Assembly (NCBI RefSeq): GCF_003382285.1
Contig: NZ_QTJR01000004.1
Span: 248,001-312,000, forward strand
Direction of reading: 5' to 3'
From: Lysobacter soli
Lineage (GTDB): Bacteria > Pseudomonadota > Gammaproteobacteria > Xanthomonadales > Xanthomonadaceae
Length of the DNA stretch: 64,000 bases
The position numbers and the translations under genes are program-made. Below are positions 1-8,420 of this stretch, in pieces (the stretch's first letter is position 1; every line of letters begins with the position of its first letter). The notes under the pieces were generated by a model. The model was not told where the DNA came from and ran no database searches. It saw only the letters and a program-made list of their open reading frames with translations.

Positions 1-2505
1 CTTGTTGCCGTCGACGTCGACGGCCTCGTAGTCGTTGACGTAGGTGGACTGCAGCGACGCGCTCAGGCGGCCCCAGCTGAAGTCGCTCGACGACCAGTTG
101 ACCTTGAAGTCGACGCCATCGGTTTCGATGCGGCCCAGGTTGTCGAGGAAGTTCTCGGGCGGATTGAGGTTGCCACCGGCGCCGCGGGTGAACGGCGTGC
201 AGTTGACCGAGCCGACGCCGCCTTCGCGCAGGCAGGTTTCCAGCAGCGCCTGGATGTCGCGGGCCTGGATCGCGTCGTCGATCTTGTGGTGGTAGTAGCT
301 CACCTCGAAGTCCAGGCGCTGCGACCAGTCCAGCCCGCTCGCCCAGCTCGGCGCGTACACCACGCCGAAGGTGTAGCTGTCGGACTCTTCCGGCTGCAGG
401 TCCGGATTACCACCGGTGAAGGTGGTGATCTGCGTGTTGGCCTGCTCGAAGTTCGGCGGCGCGCCCTGCGCCGCGCAACCCGCCGCGAAGGACGGATCCG
501 CCGGGCCCGGGCTGCCGGTCGAACCGCAGGGGTCGACCAGCGTGGCGCCGAACTGCGTCAGGCCGTACAGCTCGCCCAGGTTCGGCGCGCGGAAGCCCTG
601 CGAGTACGTACCGCGGACCACGATGTCCTCGATCGGCTGCCAGCGGAAGCCGGCCTTGCCGGTCGTCGTGCTGCCGAAGGTGGAGTAGTCGGAGTAGCGG
701 ATCGCCGCCTGCAGGTCCAGGGTCGACAGCACCGGGAACTGGAATTCGGCGTACACCTCGTCCACGTCGTACGAGGCCGACACCGGCGCGGCGAAGGAGT
801 CCTGCGACTCGCCGCTCTGGCGCAGCGGATCGGGGTTGAAGTCGCCGCGGTAACGGCGGTGTTCCACGCCCGTCGCGAAGCCGGCGGTGCGATCGCCGAT
901 GTTGAACATGTCGCCGGTGACGTTCGCCGAGTACAGGTCGAGCACCTGTTCGGAGGAGTCGATCTGGCGCGTGCGGATGTAGTCGATCATCGCCTGCGTC
1001 ATCGGACGGCCCTGGCCGCCGAAGATGTCGAGCGGCACGCAGCCCGCGACCTGCGCGCACACCGCCGGATCACCCAGCGCCAGCTTCATCTTGGCGACGT
1101 TGTAGCCGTTGAGGAATTCCTGCGTCGCCTTGTTGTCGGCGTGCGCGTAGTTGAAATCCCAACCGAAGCTGCTCGTGCCCAGCGTGAAGGTGCCATCCAG
1201 GCCGACGTTGAAGTACAGCGTGTCGACGTCCTGGTTGAAGATGCGCGGACCCACTTCGACCGGACGACGCGTCGCGACGAGGAAGTTCGAGTTGGCATCA
1301 AGCGTGTAGCCGAACGGGTTGTACGGGTTGTCGGCGTGGATGCTGATGGTGTCGGCGATGCCGCCCGTACCCGCGCCCGGGCCGACGAAGATCGGTTCCG
1401 GCGCCGCCTGGTTGGTCGAGGTGCGGTTGTTGTACAGGCCCTTGACGTGCAGGCGGGTGTTCTCAGTCACGTCGTAATAGACGCTGGCGAAGATCGCCTT
1501 GCGCTTCTGCGGCGTCAGCAGCAGGTTGTACGGCGCGAAGTTGAAGCGGTCGCTGCCGTCGAACGAGTTGTACGTACCACCGTTCGGGTTGTTCGGATCG
1601 AACACCGGCGTGGTGGTGCCGTTGTTGAGGGTGATGTCGTACCAGTTCTCGGTGTCGTCATCGCAACCGCCCACACCGGTGGTCGGGCGCGTCGGATCGC
1701 AGAAGAAGAAGCGGCCCTGCGGGATGCCCGAGCTGCCGCCGCGCACGCCGGTGCCAGGCGTCGGATAGCGCGACTGTTCCCACGAACCGGAGCTGATTTC
1801 CTGCTGCTCGAAGTAGCTGGCGGTGAACACCGCCGACCAGCGATCGCCGCTGCCGCCGAGCGTCAGGCTGGCCTCGGTGGTATCGCCACCGTCCTCGTAC
1901 TCGCCGTAGTAGGCGTGCACTTCGGCGCCGTCGAAATTGCGGCGGGTGATGATGTTGATCACGCCGGCGATGGCGTCGGAGCCGTAGATCGCCGAGGCGC
2001 CGTCTTCCAGCACTTCGACACGTTCGACGATGGCCAGCGGGATGGTGTTGAGGTCGGCGCTGCCGCTCACGCCCGAGGCGGAGGATTCATTGACCCAGCG
2101 GACGCCATCGACCAGCACGAGCGTGCGCTGCGAGCCGAGGTTGCGCAGGTCGACCTGCGCCGAACCCGCGCCGATGCCGCCGCCGTCCGGCGGATAGCCG
2201 AAGTTGCCGGAGGAGTTGAACTTGGCGTTCAGCGCCTTGCCGCTGGAGGTCATCTGCTGGAGCAGATCGCCCACGGTCTGCAGGCCGGTCTGGTCGATCT
2301 TGGCCTTGTCGAGCACGAACACGGGCTGGGCCGTGACGGCGTTGGTCTGCTTGATGCGCGAACCCGTCACCGTGACGGTGTCGAGCGTGGTGGCCGAACC
2401 CTGCGGGGCCGGCGTGGCGTCCTGCGCGGCCGCGAGGCCCGGCAGGGTCAACAACAAGGAAAGCTGGATCGCTCGCGTGAGCGATTGACGGCGCATGGCT
2501 CTCAT
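1..2505 (-). CDS. TonB-dependent outer-membrane receptor (3' end outside window)
   Basis: Outer-membrane gated porin that uses TonB energy to import an unknown ligand. 835 codons are visible and the frame is open to the window edge, so the last barrel strands are missing. The start at 2505 has a purine-rich ribosome site (GGGAGAG) a few bases upstream; a second ATG at 2496 is too far from it. The N-terminus is a signal peptide ending near AAA-QD, followed by a TonB-box-like stretch ([10 protein letters not shown]). The plug has the usual landmarks: [16 protein letters not shown], then [26 protein letters not shown]. The barrel is rich in aromatic and glycine residues and carries loop cysteine pairs. 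No transport partner lies alongside, so the substrate (siderophore, sugar or peptide) cannot be assigned. The fimbrial operon lies upstream on the same strand after a 222-bp gap. Confidence 0.93.
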   Translation of the reverse strand, partial: MRAMRRQSLTRAIQLSLLLTLPGLAAAQDATPAPQGSATTLDTVTVTGSRIKQTNAVTAQPVFVLDKAKIDQTGLQTVGDLLQQMTSSGKALNAKFNSSGNFGYPPDGGGIGAGSAQVDLRNLGSQRTLVLVDGVRWVNESSASGVSGSADLNTIPLAIVERVEVLEDGASAIYGSDAIAGVINIITRRNFDGAEVHAYYGEYEDGGDTTEASLTLGGSGDRWSAVFTASYFEQQEISSGSWEQSRYPTPGTGVRGGSSGIPQGRFFFCDPTRPTTGVGGCDDDTENWYDITLNNGTTTPVFDPNNPNGGTYNSFDGSDRFNFAPYNLLLTPQKRKAIFASVYYDVTENTRLHVKGLYNNRTSTNQAAPEPIFVGPGAGTGGIADTISIHADNPYNPFGYTLDANSNFLVATRRPVEVGPRIFNQDVDTLYFNVGLDGTFTLGTSSFGWDFNYAHADNKATQEFLNGYNVAKMKLALGDPAVCAQVAGCVPLDIFGGQGRPMTQAMIDYIRTRQIDSSEQVLDLYSANVTGDMFNIGDRTAGFATGVEHRRYRGDFNPDPLRQSGESQDSFAAPVSASYDVDEVYAEFQFPVLSTLDLQAAIRYSDYSTFGSTTTGKAGFRWQPIEDIVVRGTYSQGFRAPNLGELYGLTQFGATLVDPCGSTGSPGPADPSFAAGCAAQGAPPNFEQANTQITTFTGGNPDLQPEESDSYTFGVVYAPSWASGLDWSQRLDFEVSYYHHKIDDAIQARDIQALLETCLREGGVGSVNCTPFTRGAGGNLNPPENFLDNLGRIETDGVDFKVNWSSSDFSWGRLSASLQSTYVNDYEAVDVDGNK

Positions 2506-2727
2506 TACTCTCTCCCTCGAATGAATGAACAGCAGCAACGGCCGCCTCCCCTGCCCGGGCGGCACCCCAGAGTTGTAAACAATTCGTGAATCGGCCACAA
2601 GCGGCAAAGCGTTGACCAACGATCGGCACAGTCTGGCCGTCACCTTTGCCTGATGAGCCGGCCTGGCCGCCAAAGCTTGCGGGCCGACCGCCCCCGCCTG
2701 CCCGCGGATCGCCCCGCCCGCGACCCT
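2506..2727. other. Gap between fimbrial adhesin and TonB receptor
   Basis: No gene is seen. Reading toward the receptor on the minus strand, a weak promoter-like pair can be made out: TTGTGG, 17 bases, then TACAAC. It overlaps a small inverted repeat (TTGTAAACAA, near 2572-2581). It may carry the receptor promoter and an operator, but the match is poor and this is inference. Confidence 0.3.
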
Positions 2728-3708
2728 TTACTCGTAAAACAGGGAGAACGTCGCCACTGCGGTCAGTGCGCCGCCCCGCACCGGCATCGCCGTGGCGTAG
2801 TACGCGCCGGTGAGGGGGATCCCGACCGCCTGGCCCGCGCTCGTCGTGCGCAGATACGACAGCCTGGATCCGAGGGGCACTATCGAGCTGCCGCTCCTGA
2901 TCTGTACCCCGACGCCGGTTGCCTGCCCGGCGCCGGACGCCCCCGCTATCACGCCCGTGGACGCTGGAATGCCCGAGGGTGGCGTGGCGTCGATGCGGTA
3001 GGAAACCGCGACGTCGGCGTCGCAGGACAGATCGATGCTGAAGTCCCGCGAGGCCGGCGTGGTACCCACGGAGGTGAATGCCGAAGCCGCGATGTCGGGC
3101 AGCGCCACGGCGATATCGTCGTTGAGGAGCCGACAGCCGGTGCTGACGATGTTCACCAAGGTCTTGTTGAAGGTGACCTGGTTGGCGAGGACGCCGCCGT
3201 AAAGGACCGTGGCGGTGGGGCTGGGCGTGCTCATGGTGCCGGAGCTCATCGGACCGGTCACGAGATACTCGACGCGGAACAACCCCCAGGGCAGGAATTT
3301 CGACGGCGTTGGACTGTTGAGCGTCTGCGACCAGCGCGGCCAGCGCATGGGAATGCCGCCGCCGGGCGGCGACGTGTTGTCGTAGGTGATCCGGATGCCA
3401 AGCCCCGGAACGCCGCTTTCATAGACATCGGTCATGCCTGCCACGGCGGTCATCGCCGATACGAATCCCATCGTCCACGAATAGGAACCCGTGCAGGTCA
3501 CGTCGGCGCGCGTTCCGTCGCTGATCCAGCCGGAGTTGTAGATCACGGTACCCACCGGCGTGTTGCGTTTCGCAGTGAGGCTGGCCGGCAGCGTAAGGCG
3601 GCTGTTCGTGCTGGCGTAGCCGGTGCAAGCGGCTCGTGCGAGCGGCACCTGCATCAGCCACAGGCAACCGACTGCCACGAGTGCCATCGCGATTCGAATC
3701 GTCTTCAT
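2728..3708 (-). CDS. Fimbrial tip adhesin-like protein
   Basis: 326-residue exported protein, last gene of the chaperone-usher operon and so the expected tip adhesin. The ATG at 3708 follows GAGG at good spacing and starts a signal peptide (MKTIRIAMALVAVG...ARA-AC). The first ~170 mature residues resemble the receptor-binding lectin half of two-domain adhesins (CTGYASTNSRLTLPASL, several Trp, paired Cys). The second half is pilin-like: a Cys pair (STGCRLL and LSCDADV), an alternating hydrophobic C-terminal strand (AVATFSLFYE) and a penultimate aromatic residue, as expected for donor-strand exchange. The order pilin, chaperone, usher, adhesin is standard for this family. The ligand is unknown. 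The gene is 89 bp after the usher and probably cotranscribed. Confidence 0.85.
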   Translation of the reverse strand: MKTIRIAMALVAVGCLWLMQVPLARAACTGYASTNSRLTLPASLTAKRNTPVGTVIYNSGWISDGTRADVTCTGSYSWTMGFVSAMTAVAGMTDVYESGVPGLGIRITYDNTSPPGGGIPMRWPRWSQTLNSPTPSKFLPWGLFRVEYLVTGPMSSGTMSTPSPTATVLYGGVLANQVTFNKTLVNIVSTGCRLLNDDIAVALPDIAASAFTSVGTTPASRDFSIDLSCDADVAVSYRIDATPPSGIPASTGVIAGASGAGQATGVGVQIRSGSSIVPLGSRLSYLRTTSAGQAVGIPLTGAYYATAMPVRGGALTAVATFSLFYE

Positions 3709-3797
3709 CGTCTTACCTCGAAGGGTTGGGGCCCGGTGTCGCGACGCCTGGAGAAGGACTACGGGTTGAATGCGCCATCCGCGGGGAAGGTGTTCTG

Positions 3798-6458
3798 CTA
3801 CTGGCTCGTGGCCGCGGATCGCGGCAAGCCGCTCGCGGAGGCGTGCCCCGTGGCTCCGGCTGCCTGGCTGCAGACGGCGTCGACTACGGTCATACGCGCG
3901 GGCGTCGTACGCGACGCGCCCGAGGCGACATCGATGAGGCACACGCGATCGGGTTCTCCCCACGTCACGCGGAGCGGTCCGGCGTGCTCGCCGCGGCGGC
4001 GCACGAAGGCCTGGCCGCCCTGACCGACGAGGCCAATCTGCGTGCCATCGGCATCCTCGACCTGCGCGCCGAACGGCACGGGCTCACCGTCCTCCAGCCG
4101 CGCATGGATGAGCATCGCGCGACCCACGTTCGTGCCGAACTTCAACGGCACCACCGCGCCGGCGCGCGGCACCGTCTGCAGCCGGGACGTGTCGAGTTCC
4201 ACATCGACCGAGAGTCCGGCGGGATCGAGCACGACGTCGTTGAACCGGTACGGCGTCAGGTTGCCGGCGATCGCGTACCCGCGATGGTCGACGCGACCGA
4301 CGCCGTCGACACCCAGCCGCGCGCCTTGCGCACCTTTCGCTTCCACCACGGCGATGGTGTCGCCCAGCTGCGGCGCCAGCGTGATGCCACCTGCATGGAC
4401 CACCACGCCGCCGCTCGCAGACAGCGAGGCCTGCCGGCTTTGTGCATTGCGCGAGTACGACATGCCCAATGTGGAGAGCGCGGCGCGCCAGCCGGCATTG
4501 ATGCCGACCGAATCGGTGTCGCGATCGTTGAAGTTGCCGCTCACGCCGTAGTTGAACTGCCGACGACCACCTGCATTACCGGTCACGCCCGCCTGGACGG
4601 AGTTGCCGTCGTGGTCGTGGCCCGCGGCGAGCGTGACCTGCGGCGGCGTGCTGCGGAAGCCGGAACTTCCGAGCGGCATCGACAGGCTCAGGTTGGCCTG
4701 GTTGTCGTACCCGCGGCCCGCCATGCGCGTCCGGCTGGCATTCACGCCAAGCGACACGTTGCCGAACTGCCGGTTCCAGCCAACCTGATAGCTCGAATCC
4801 ACCGGCAGCGAGCCGCCCCAATAGTCGTTGCGCGAACCGCTCACGAACAAGGATCCGCCGCGCTCGCCCAGGCTCTGGCTCACCGTCAATTGAAAGCGGC
4901 TTCGCTGGCTTCCCGCACCGTCGCCCACGCCGCCGCGCAGCTCGCCATTGCGCACCTCGTCGTCAAGGCGGACCGCATCGTCCAGCGACAGGTAGCCACG
5001 ACTGGAATACCGGTACGCGGCAAGCGCGAAGTCGGTGTTCGTCTGCGGGATGCTCTTGCTGTAGGTCAGGCGCGCGCTGTAGCCGGAGGCGTCCTCGTCG
5101 GGAATGGCGAACTTCGTCTTTGATCCGGTCACGTCGAGCGACACGGCGCCCACCGGTGTGTTGAAGGCGGCGCCGACGAGCAGGCTGCGATAGAGCTGGC
5201 CGTCGGTGGCCTGCACGCCAGCGTACGTCGTGAGCAGGTTGCTCAGTCCGCGCTGGAACGTGCCCTCGATGAAGTTCGGTGCCTCGCCGTGGAGCGCGCC
5301 ATTGCGGACCTGCCCAGCCGCGGCCGAATAGCGCCACACGCCAGGACGCAGCAGCTGCGGCACGGCGGCGTACGGCACCGAGAACGAACGCTCGCGGCCG
5401 TCGGCCTCGATCACGGTGACTTCCAGGTCGCCGCCGTAGCCGGTCGCGTACAGATCATCGATCTCGAATGCACCCGGTGCGACGTTGGTTTCGAGGATCA
5501 CGAAGCCCGCCTGGCGAATCACCACCCGGGCATTGGTCTCGGCGATCCCGCGTACGACAGGTGCGTAGCCACGCATCGAATCCGGCCGCATGCGATCGTC
5601 GGTGGCCAGCTTGATGCCGCGCAGGGCGGTCGAGTCGAACAGCTCGCCCGAGGTGAACGTATCGCCGAGGGTGAACTGCGATTGCAGTGCGGTGACGTCG
5701 TGCTCCGCATAGCTGCGGATGTTCTGGAAATCGTCGCCTGCGCCGCTTTCCCGGCGCCAGGACGACTGGTTGCGCAGGCGCCAGCCACCCAGGTTCAACC
5801 CCATTGTGAGCCCGGCATAGACGCCGGTCGTGTGGCCGCCGCTGTCGTAATCGACCTGGTTGGCGCTGACGTTGTAGCCCAGCGTCAACGCATCCACGCC
5901 GCGTTCCCAAAGCGCCGGGTCGACCTGGCCGCGCGCGCTGCGGCGGAGTGCGACTTGCGGAATCGACAGGTCCAGGCGCAGCTGGTTCATGTCGAAGCTT
6001 GCACGCGCGTCTGCAATCACCCGCTCGACGTCGATGCACGTCTGCGAGACATCCACGCCATCGGACTTGAGGCGGGCGGCATCGACACCGAGCGCATCCA
6101 GTGCCTCGCCTGACAGGCATGGCCGCACAGCGCGATCCGCAAACGCGTGCAGTTCGATCGTGCGGCGCGCGACCCGATAGCCGTTGAGGTAGACGTCGAC
6201 CGGATATTCACCGGGTGCCACCGCGTTGGCGTGTTCGAATCGCGACAGGTCGGTCGACGTGGCGCTTTCGCCCAGGAACAGCGGGCTGAACTCGACGGCA
6301 TCCGGCGCGGGTTCGGGCGCGGGCGATGGCGAGGGATCCGGTGATGCACTTGCGGCGAACGGCACCTGCCCCAGCGCGGCCAGTACGACAACCACGATGC
6401 GCCTTCGCCTGTAGCCTCGCGCGGCTGGCGCGAGGATGCATGAATCAAATGAGTGCAT
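3798..6458 (-). CDS. Fimbrial outer-membrane usher (FimD/PapC family)
   Basis: 886-residue usher that accepts chaperone-subunit complexes and threads the growing pilus through the outer membrane. After a signal sequence (start 6458, cleavage near ASA-SP) comes the N-terminal chaperone-binding domain (FSPLFLGESATSTDLSRFEHANAVAPGEYPVDVYLNG split across ~55-95). The 24-strand barrel region contains the typical LNLGGWRLRNQSSW segment and the plug-associated GFVILETNVAPGAFEIDDL segment. The C-terminal domains carry GYAIAGNLTPYRFNDVVLD and a final cysteine pair (RVCLIDV, VDAVC). Length is normal for the family. The ribosome site is weak (GAGA). It lies 120 bp after the chaperone gene and 89 bp before the adhesin gene in one operon. 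Confidence 0.95.
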   Translation of the reverse strand: MHSFDSCILAPAARGYRRRRIVVVVLAALGQVPFAASASPDPSPSPAPEPAPDAVEFSPLFLGESATSTDLSRFEHANAVAPGEYPVDVYLNGYRVARRTIELHAFADRAVRPCLSGEALDALGVDAARLKSDGVDVSQTCIDVERVIADARASFDMNQLRLDLSIPQVALRRSARGQVDPALWERGVDALTLGYNVSANQVDYDSGGHTTGVYAGLTMGLNLGGWRLRNQSSWRRESGAGDDFQNIRSYAEHDVTALQSQFTLGDTFTSGELFDSTALRGIKLATDDRMRPDSMRGYAPVVRGIAETNARVVIRQAGFVILETNVAPGAFEIDDLYATGYGGDLEVTVIEADGRERSFSVPYAAVPQLLRPGVWRYSAAAGQVRNGALHGEAPNFIEGTFQRGLSNLLTTYAGVQATDGQLYRSLLVGAAFNTPVGAVSLDVTGSKTKFAIPDEDASGYSARLTYSKSIPQTNTDFALAAYRYSSRGYLSLDDAVRLDDEVRNGELRGGVGDGAGSQRSRFQLTVSQSLGERGGSLFVSGSRNDYWGGSLPVDSSYQVGWNRQFGNVSLGVNASRTRMAGRGYDNQANLSLSMPLGSSGFRSTPPQVTLAAGHDHDGNSVQAGVTGNAGGRRQFNYGVSGNFNDRDTDSVGINAGWRAALSTLGMSYSRNAQSRQASLSASGGVVVHAGGITLAPQLGDTIAVVEAKGAQGARLGVDGVGRVDHRGYAIAGNLTPYRFNDVVLDPAGLSVDVELDTSRLQTVPRAGAVVPLKFGTNVGRAMLIHARLEDGEPVPFGAQVEDADGTQIGLVGQGGQAFVRRRGEHAGPLRVTWGEPDRVCLIDVASGASRTTPARMTVVDAVCSQAAGATGHASASGLPRSAATSQ

Positions 6459-6578
6459 GTTTCGATCTCGCGTTGCTGACAGCCCGCGGTCGGCGTGCGC
6501 TCGCGGCGACACCCCGTGCGCGCCTCATGCGTCCGTGGCGGGTGGAAGGGTCGATTTCGAACGCCGGGCCTAGCGGCC

Positions 6579-7310
6579 TCAGTCCGTGTAGGACGCGCGG
6601 CTTTCGACGAAGCCGCCGTAGTCGTTGATGGCGGTGAGCAGCACGGTTCCGCTGCCTTTTCCGGGTTCGCCCTGCACGGGGAACGTCGCGTTGCCGAGCG
6701 CCGGACACATGCCGCCTTTGGGCATCGCTTCCCTCGTTCCGCGCTCGACGCGGACCTCCGCGAAGGAGACGTTGTAGGCGGTGGGATTGGCGCACTCCAG
6801 CGACGTGGTGCCGCCCGAACGCACGAGCCGCCACTGCAATTGCGCGATCGAATCCAGCGGCGCACCGCGCAGGCCTTGCGGGCGGTAGAAGATCTTGATG
6901 CGCGTACGCACCGCGAACTGCAGGAAGTTTTCACCGCCGTCCTGTCCCTTCGGACGCGGCGGTATTTCCAGCACGTTGAGCCAATAGACCGACTCGCGAT
7001 CCTTCGGTACATCCGCGCCGTTGAACATCAGGCGCAGCGCCTGGCCCTTTCCGGGTTCGAGGCGCGACATCGGTGGCGTCACGAGGAACGGCGCCGTGCT
7101 GTTCGCGGCGGTTTCATTCGGATCGCCCGCATCCGTCCAGACCTGGAGCAGGCGCGGACTCCGCCCGTTGTTGTCCACCTGGACCGTGATCTGCGATTCG
7201 CTGGCCGGATAGATCACGCGGGTGCCGGCGATCTGGACGTCGGCATGCGCAGGCGTCAGGCCAGCGGCCATCCACGCGAACGCGCAGCCCACTCGTGCGA
7301 GCAGTTTCAT
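6579..7310 (-). CDS. Periplasmic fimbrial chaperone (PapD/FimC family)
   Basis: 243-residue periplasmic chaperone that folds pilin subunits by donating its G1 strand and delivers them to the usher. Signal peptide MKLLARVGCAFAWMAAGLTPAHA, then two immunoglobulin-like domains. Family marks are visible: RVIYPASESQITVQVDNNG near the N-terminus, the G1 region PGKGQALRLMF, and DRESVYWLNVLEIPP. A cysteine pair (LECANPT, GGMCPAL) lies in domain 2. The start at 7310 has AGGA upstream. It sits between major pilin and usher, 68 bp after the pilin gene. Length and order fit a classical chaperone-usher system. Confidence 0.95.
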   Translation of the reverse strand: MKLLARVGCAFAWMAAGLTPAHADVQIAGTRVIYPASESQITVQVDNNGRSPRLLQVWTDAGDPNETAANSTAPFLVTPPMSRLEPGKGQALRLMFNGADVPKDRESVYWLNVLEIPPRPKGQDGGENFLQFAVRTRIKIFYRPQGLRGAPLDSIAQLQWRLVRSGGTTSLECANPTAYNVSFAEVRVERGTREAMPKGGMCPALGNATFPVQGEPGKGSGTVLLTAINDYGGFVESRASYTD

Positions 7311-7378
7311 GAACAGTTCCTGGAGTTCCCCGAAGCGGCGGGGTCGCGCGGACCCCGCCCAGATGCGTCACGCGCGAC

Positions 7379-7945
7379 TCAGTTGTAGACGACCGAGTAG
7401 TTCACGTAGGTGTTGACGTCGCCGGCGCCCGCGGCGCCGATCGCGTAGTACTGCGCGGTGTACTTGAGCGTGGCGGTGTTGCTGGCGATCGTTTCGGCCG
7501 AGCCGTCGCCGCCTGCGTTGTTTGAAAGGTCGATCGTCGCGCCGGCCTTGTTCAGCAGGCCGACGAGCACGTTGGATGCACCGCCGGTGGCGGTGTTCTT
7601 CAAGCGGCCGCCGTGCGCGGCATCGACGGTCGGCGTGCTGGTCTCGAACCACATCTTCGCGATCTTGCCGTTCGTGCAGCCCGTCTGGCCGTTGCCGCCG
7701 ACGACCACGCTGAACGGCGTGTCGCCCGCGCTCTGGCCGGACGTCGCGAGCGCCGTGGTCGAGACGCTCGGGAGCTTGACGGTGAAGTTCGACGTGCCGC
7801 CGTCGGTGTTGTCACCGCCCTTGATGGTGCAGCTGACATCCGAAATCTTTCCGGTGAAGGTGATCTTGCCGTCCGCGGCGGCGGCCGACAGCGACGTGAT
7901 GCCGATGGCCGCGAAGAGTGCGGCGGAAATCAGGTTCTTGCTCAT
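7379..7945 (-). CDS. Major fimbrial subunit (type 1 pilin family)
   Basis: 188-residue exported pilin, first gene of the fimbrial operon. Start 7945 (MSKNLISAALFAAIG); signal cleavage is expected after AAA. The mature protein starts DGKITFTGKISDVSCTI, the usual beginning of type 1 pilins, with the conserved disulfide partner in GGNGQTGCTNGK. The C-terminus VNYSVVYN has the penultimate tyrosine recognised by chaperone and usher. Gly, Ser, Thr and Ala dominate, as in shaft subunits. A longer in-frame extension to 8143 exists but would bury the signal peptide and is rejected. Being first in the operon and having the shaft-subunit form, it is probably the major subunit. Confidence 0.93.
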   Translation of the reverse strand: MSKNLISAALFAAIGITSLSAAAADGKITFTGKISDVSCTIKGGDNTDGGTSNFTVKLPSVSTTALATSGQSAGDTPFSVVVGGNGQTGCTNGKIAKMWFETSTPTVDAAHGGRLKNTATGGASNVLVGLLNKAGATIDLSNNAGGDGSAETIASNTATLKYTAQYYAIGAAGAGDVNTYVNYSVVYN

Positions 7946-8420
7946 GCGTCCATATGTCCTGTTGTTTGGAGGTATCGCCGTTCGGAGGGGAGTTGTTCGG
8001 TTGCTGCCCACTTCGCCACTCCCCGGCGACGGCGCGCATGCTGGCCCCCAGGCGCAGAGCTGGAAATCAGAGGAATCTGGCGAAACGCAACCGCGGTGAG
8101 TCGAATCGCCTACCGCTAGTTGGATGCTCATGTGCGCACTCAAAAGGCTTCATTGCGCGGCGCAGGGGATTTCCGCCGTGTCGTTCCACCGGCGGAAGAG
8201 GTGCGTAGGCCTGGCTCGCCAGCGACTGTTTCTTACTGCGGTGGCACCGTTGCTACGTAAGGCCTGATCTCGGTCGTTCGGCGTGCGCGAAGCGCAGCAT
8301 TTCACGCAGCCTTGACACGCTGCGTCCGCATAGCAGGCAGATTCAGACCAGTCTGATGGTTGCCCCTACGGGGGCCACCTAGTCTGCGGTGGAAGCACGA
8401 CCTTTCACGACGAGACCCCC
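7946..8420. promoter_or_regulatory. Divergent control region: fimbriae / BvgS-like kinase
   Basis: 475 bp without a gene between two divergent transcription units. It holds a 7-bp inverted repeat ACGCAGC (8304-8310) and GCTGCGT (8319-8325) whose 8-bp spacer contains most of a TTGACA box (8312-8317), a layout typical of an operator over a -35 element, although no good -10 follows at 16-18 bp. Further on are CAGAC-GTCTG (8344-8355) and a GC hairpin with a TACG loop (8362-8375), the latter about 45 bp before the kinase start. The function of each element is inference. Confidence 0.5.
8362..8375 (+). other. GC hairpin with UACG tetraloop upstream of kinase
   Basis: GCCCC, TACG, GGGGC: five perfect pairs closed by C-G over a UNCG-type tetraloop, which is exceptionally stable in RNA. 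No T-tract follows, so it is not a standard intrinsic terminator. If transcribed, it would sit in the leader of the sensor-kinase mRNA. Confidence 0.45.

Noticed and set aside
286-2589. Long open frame on the plus strand opposite the TonB receptor
   Set aside because: It is antisense to a gene with signal peptide and plug motifs, is dominated by Arg, Ala and Val as typical of high-GC shadow frames, and has no recognisable domain.
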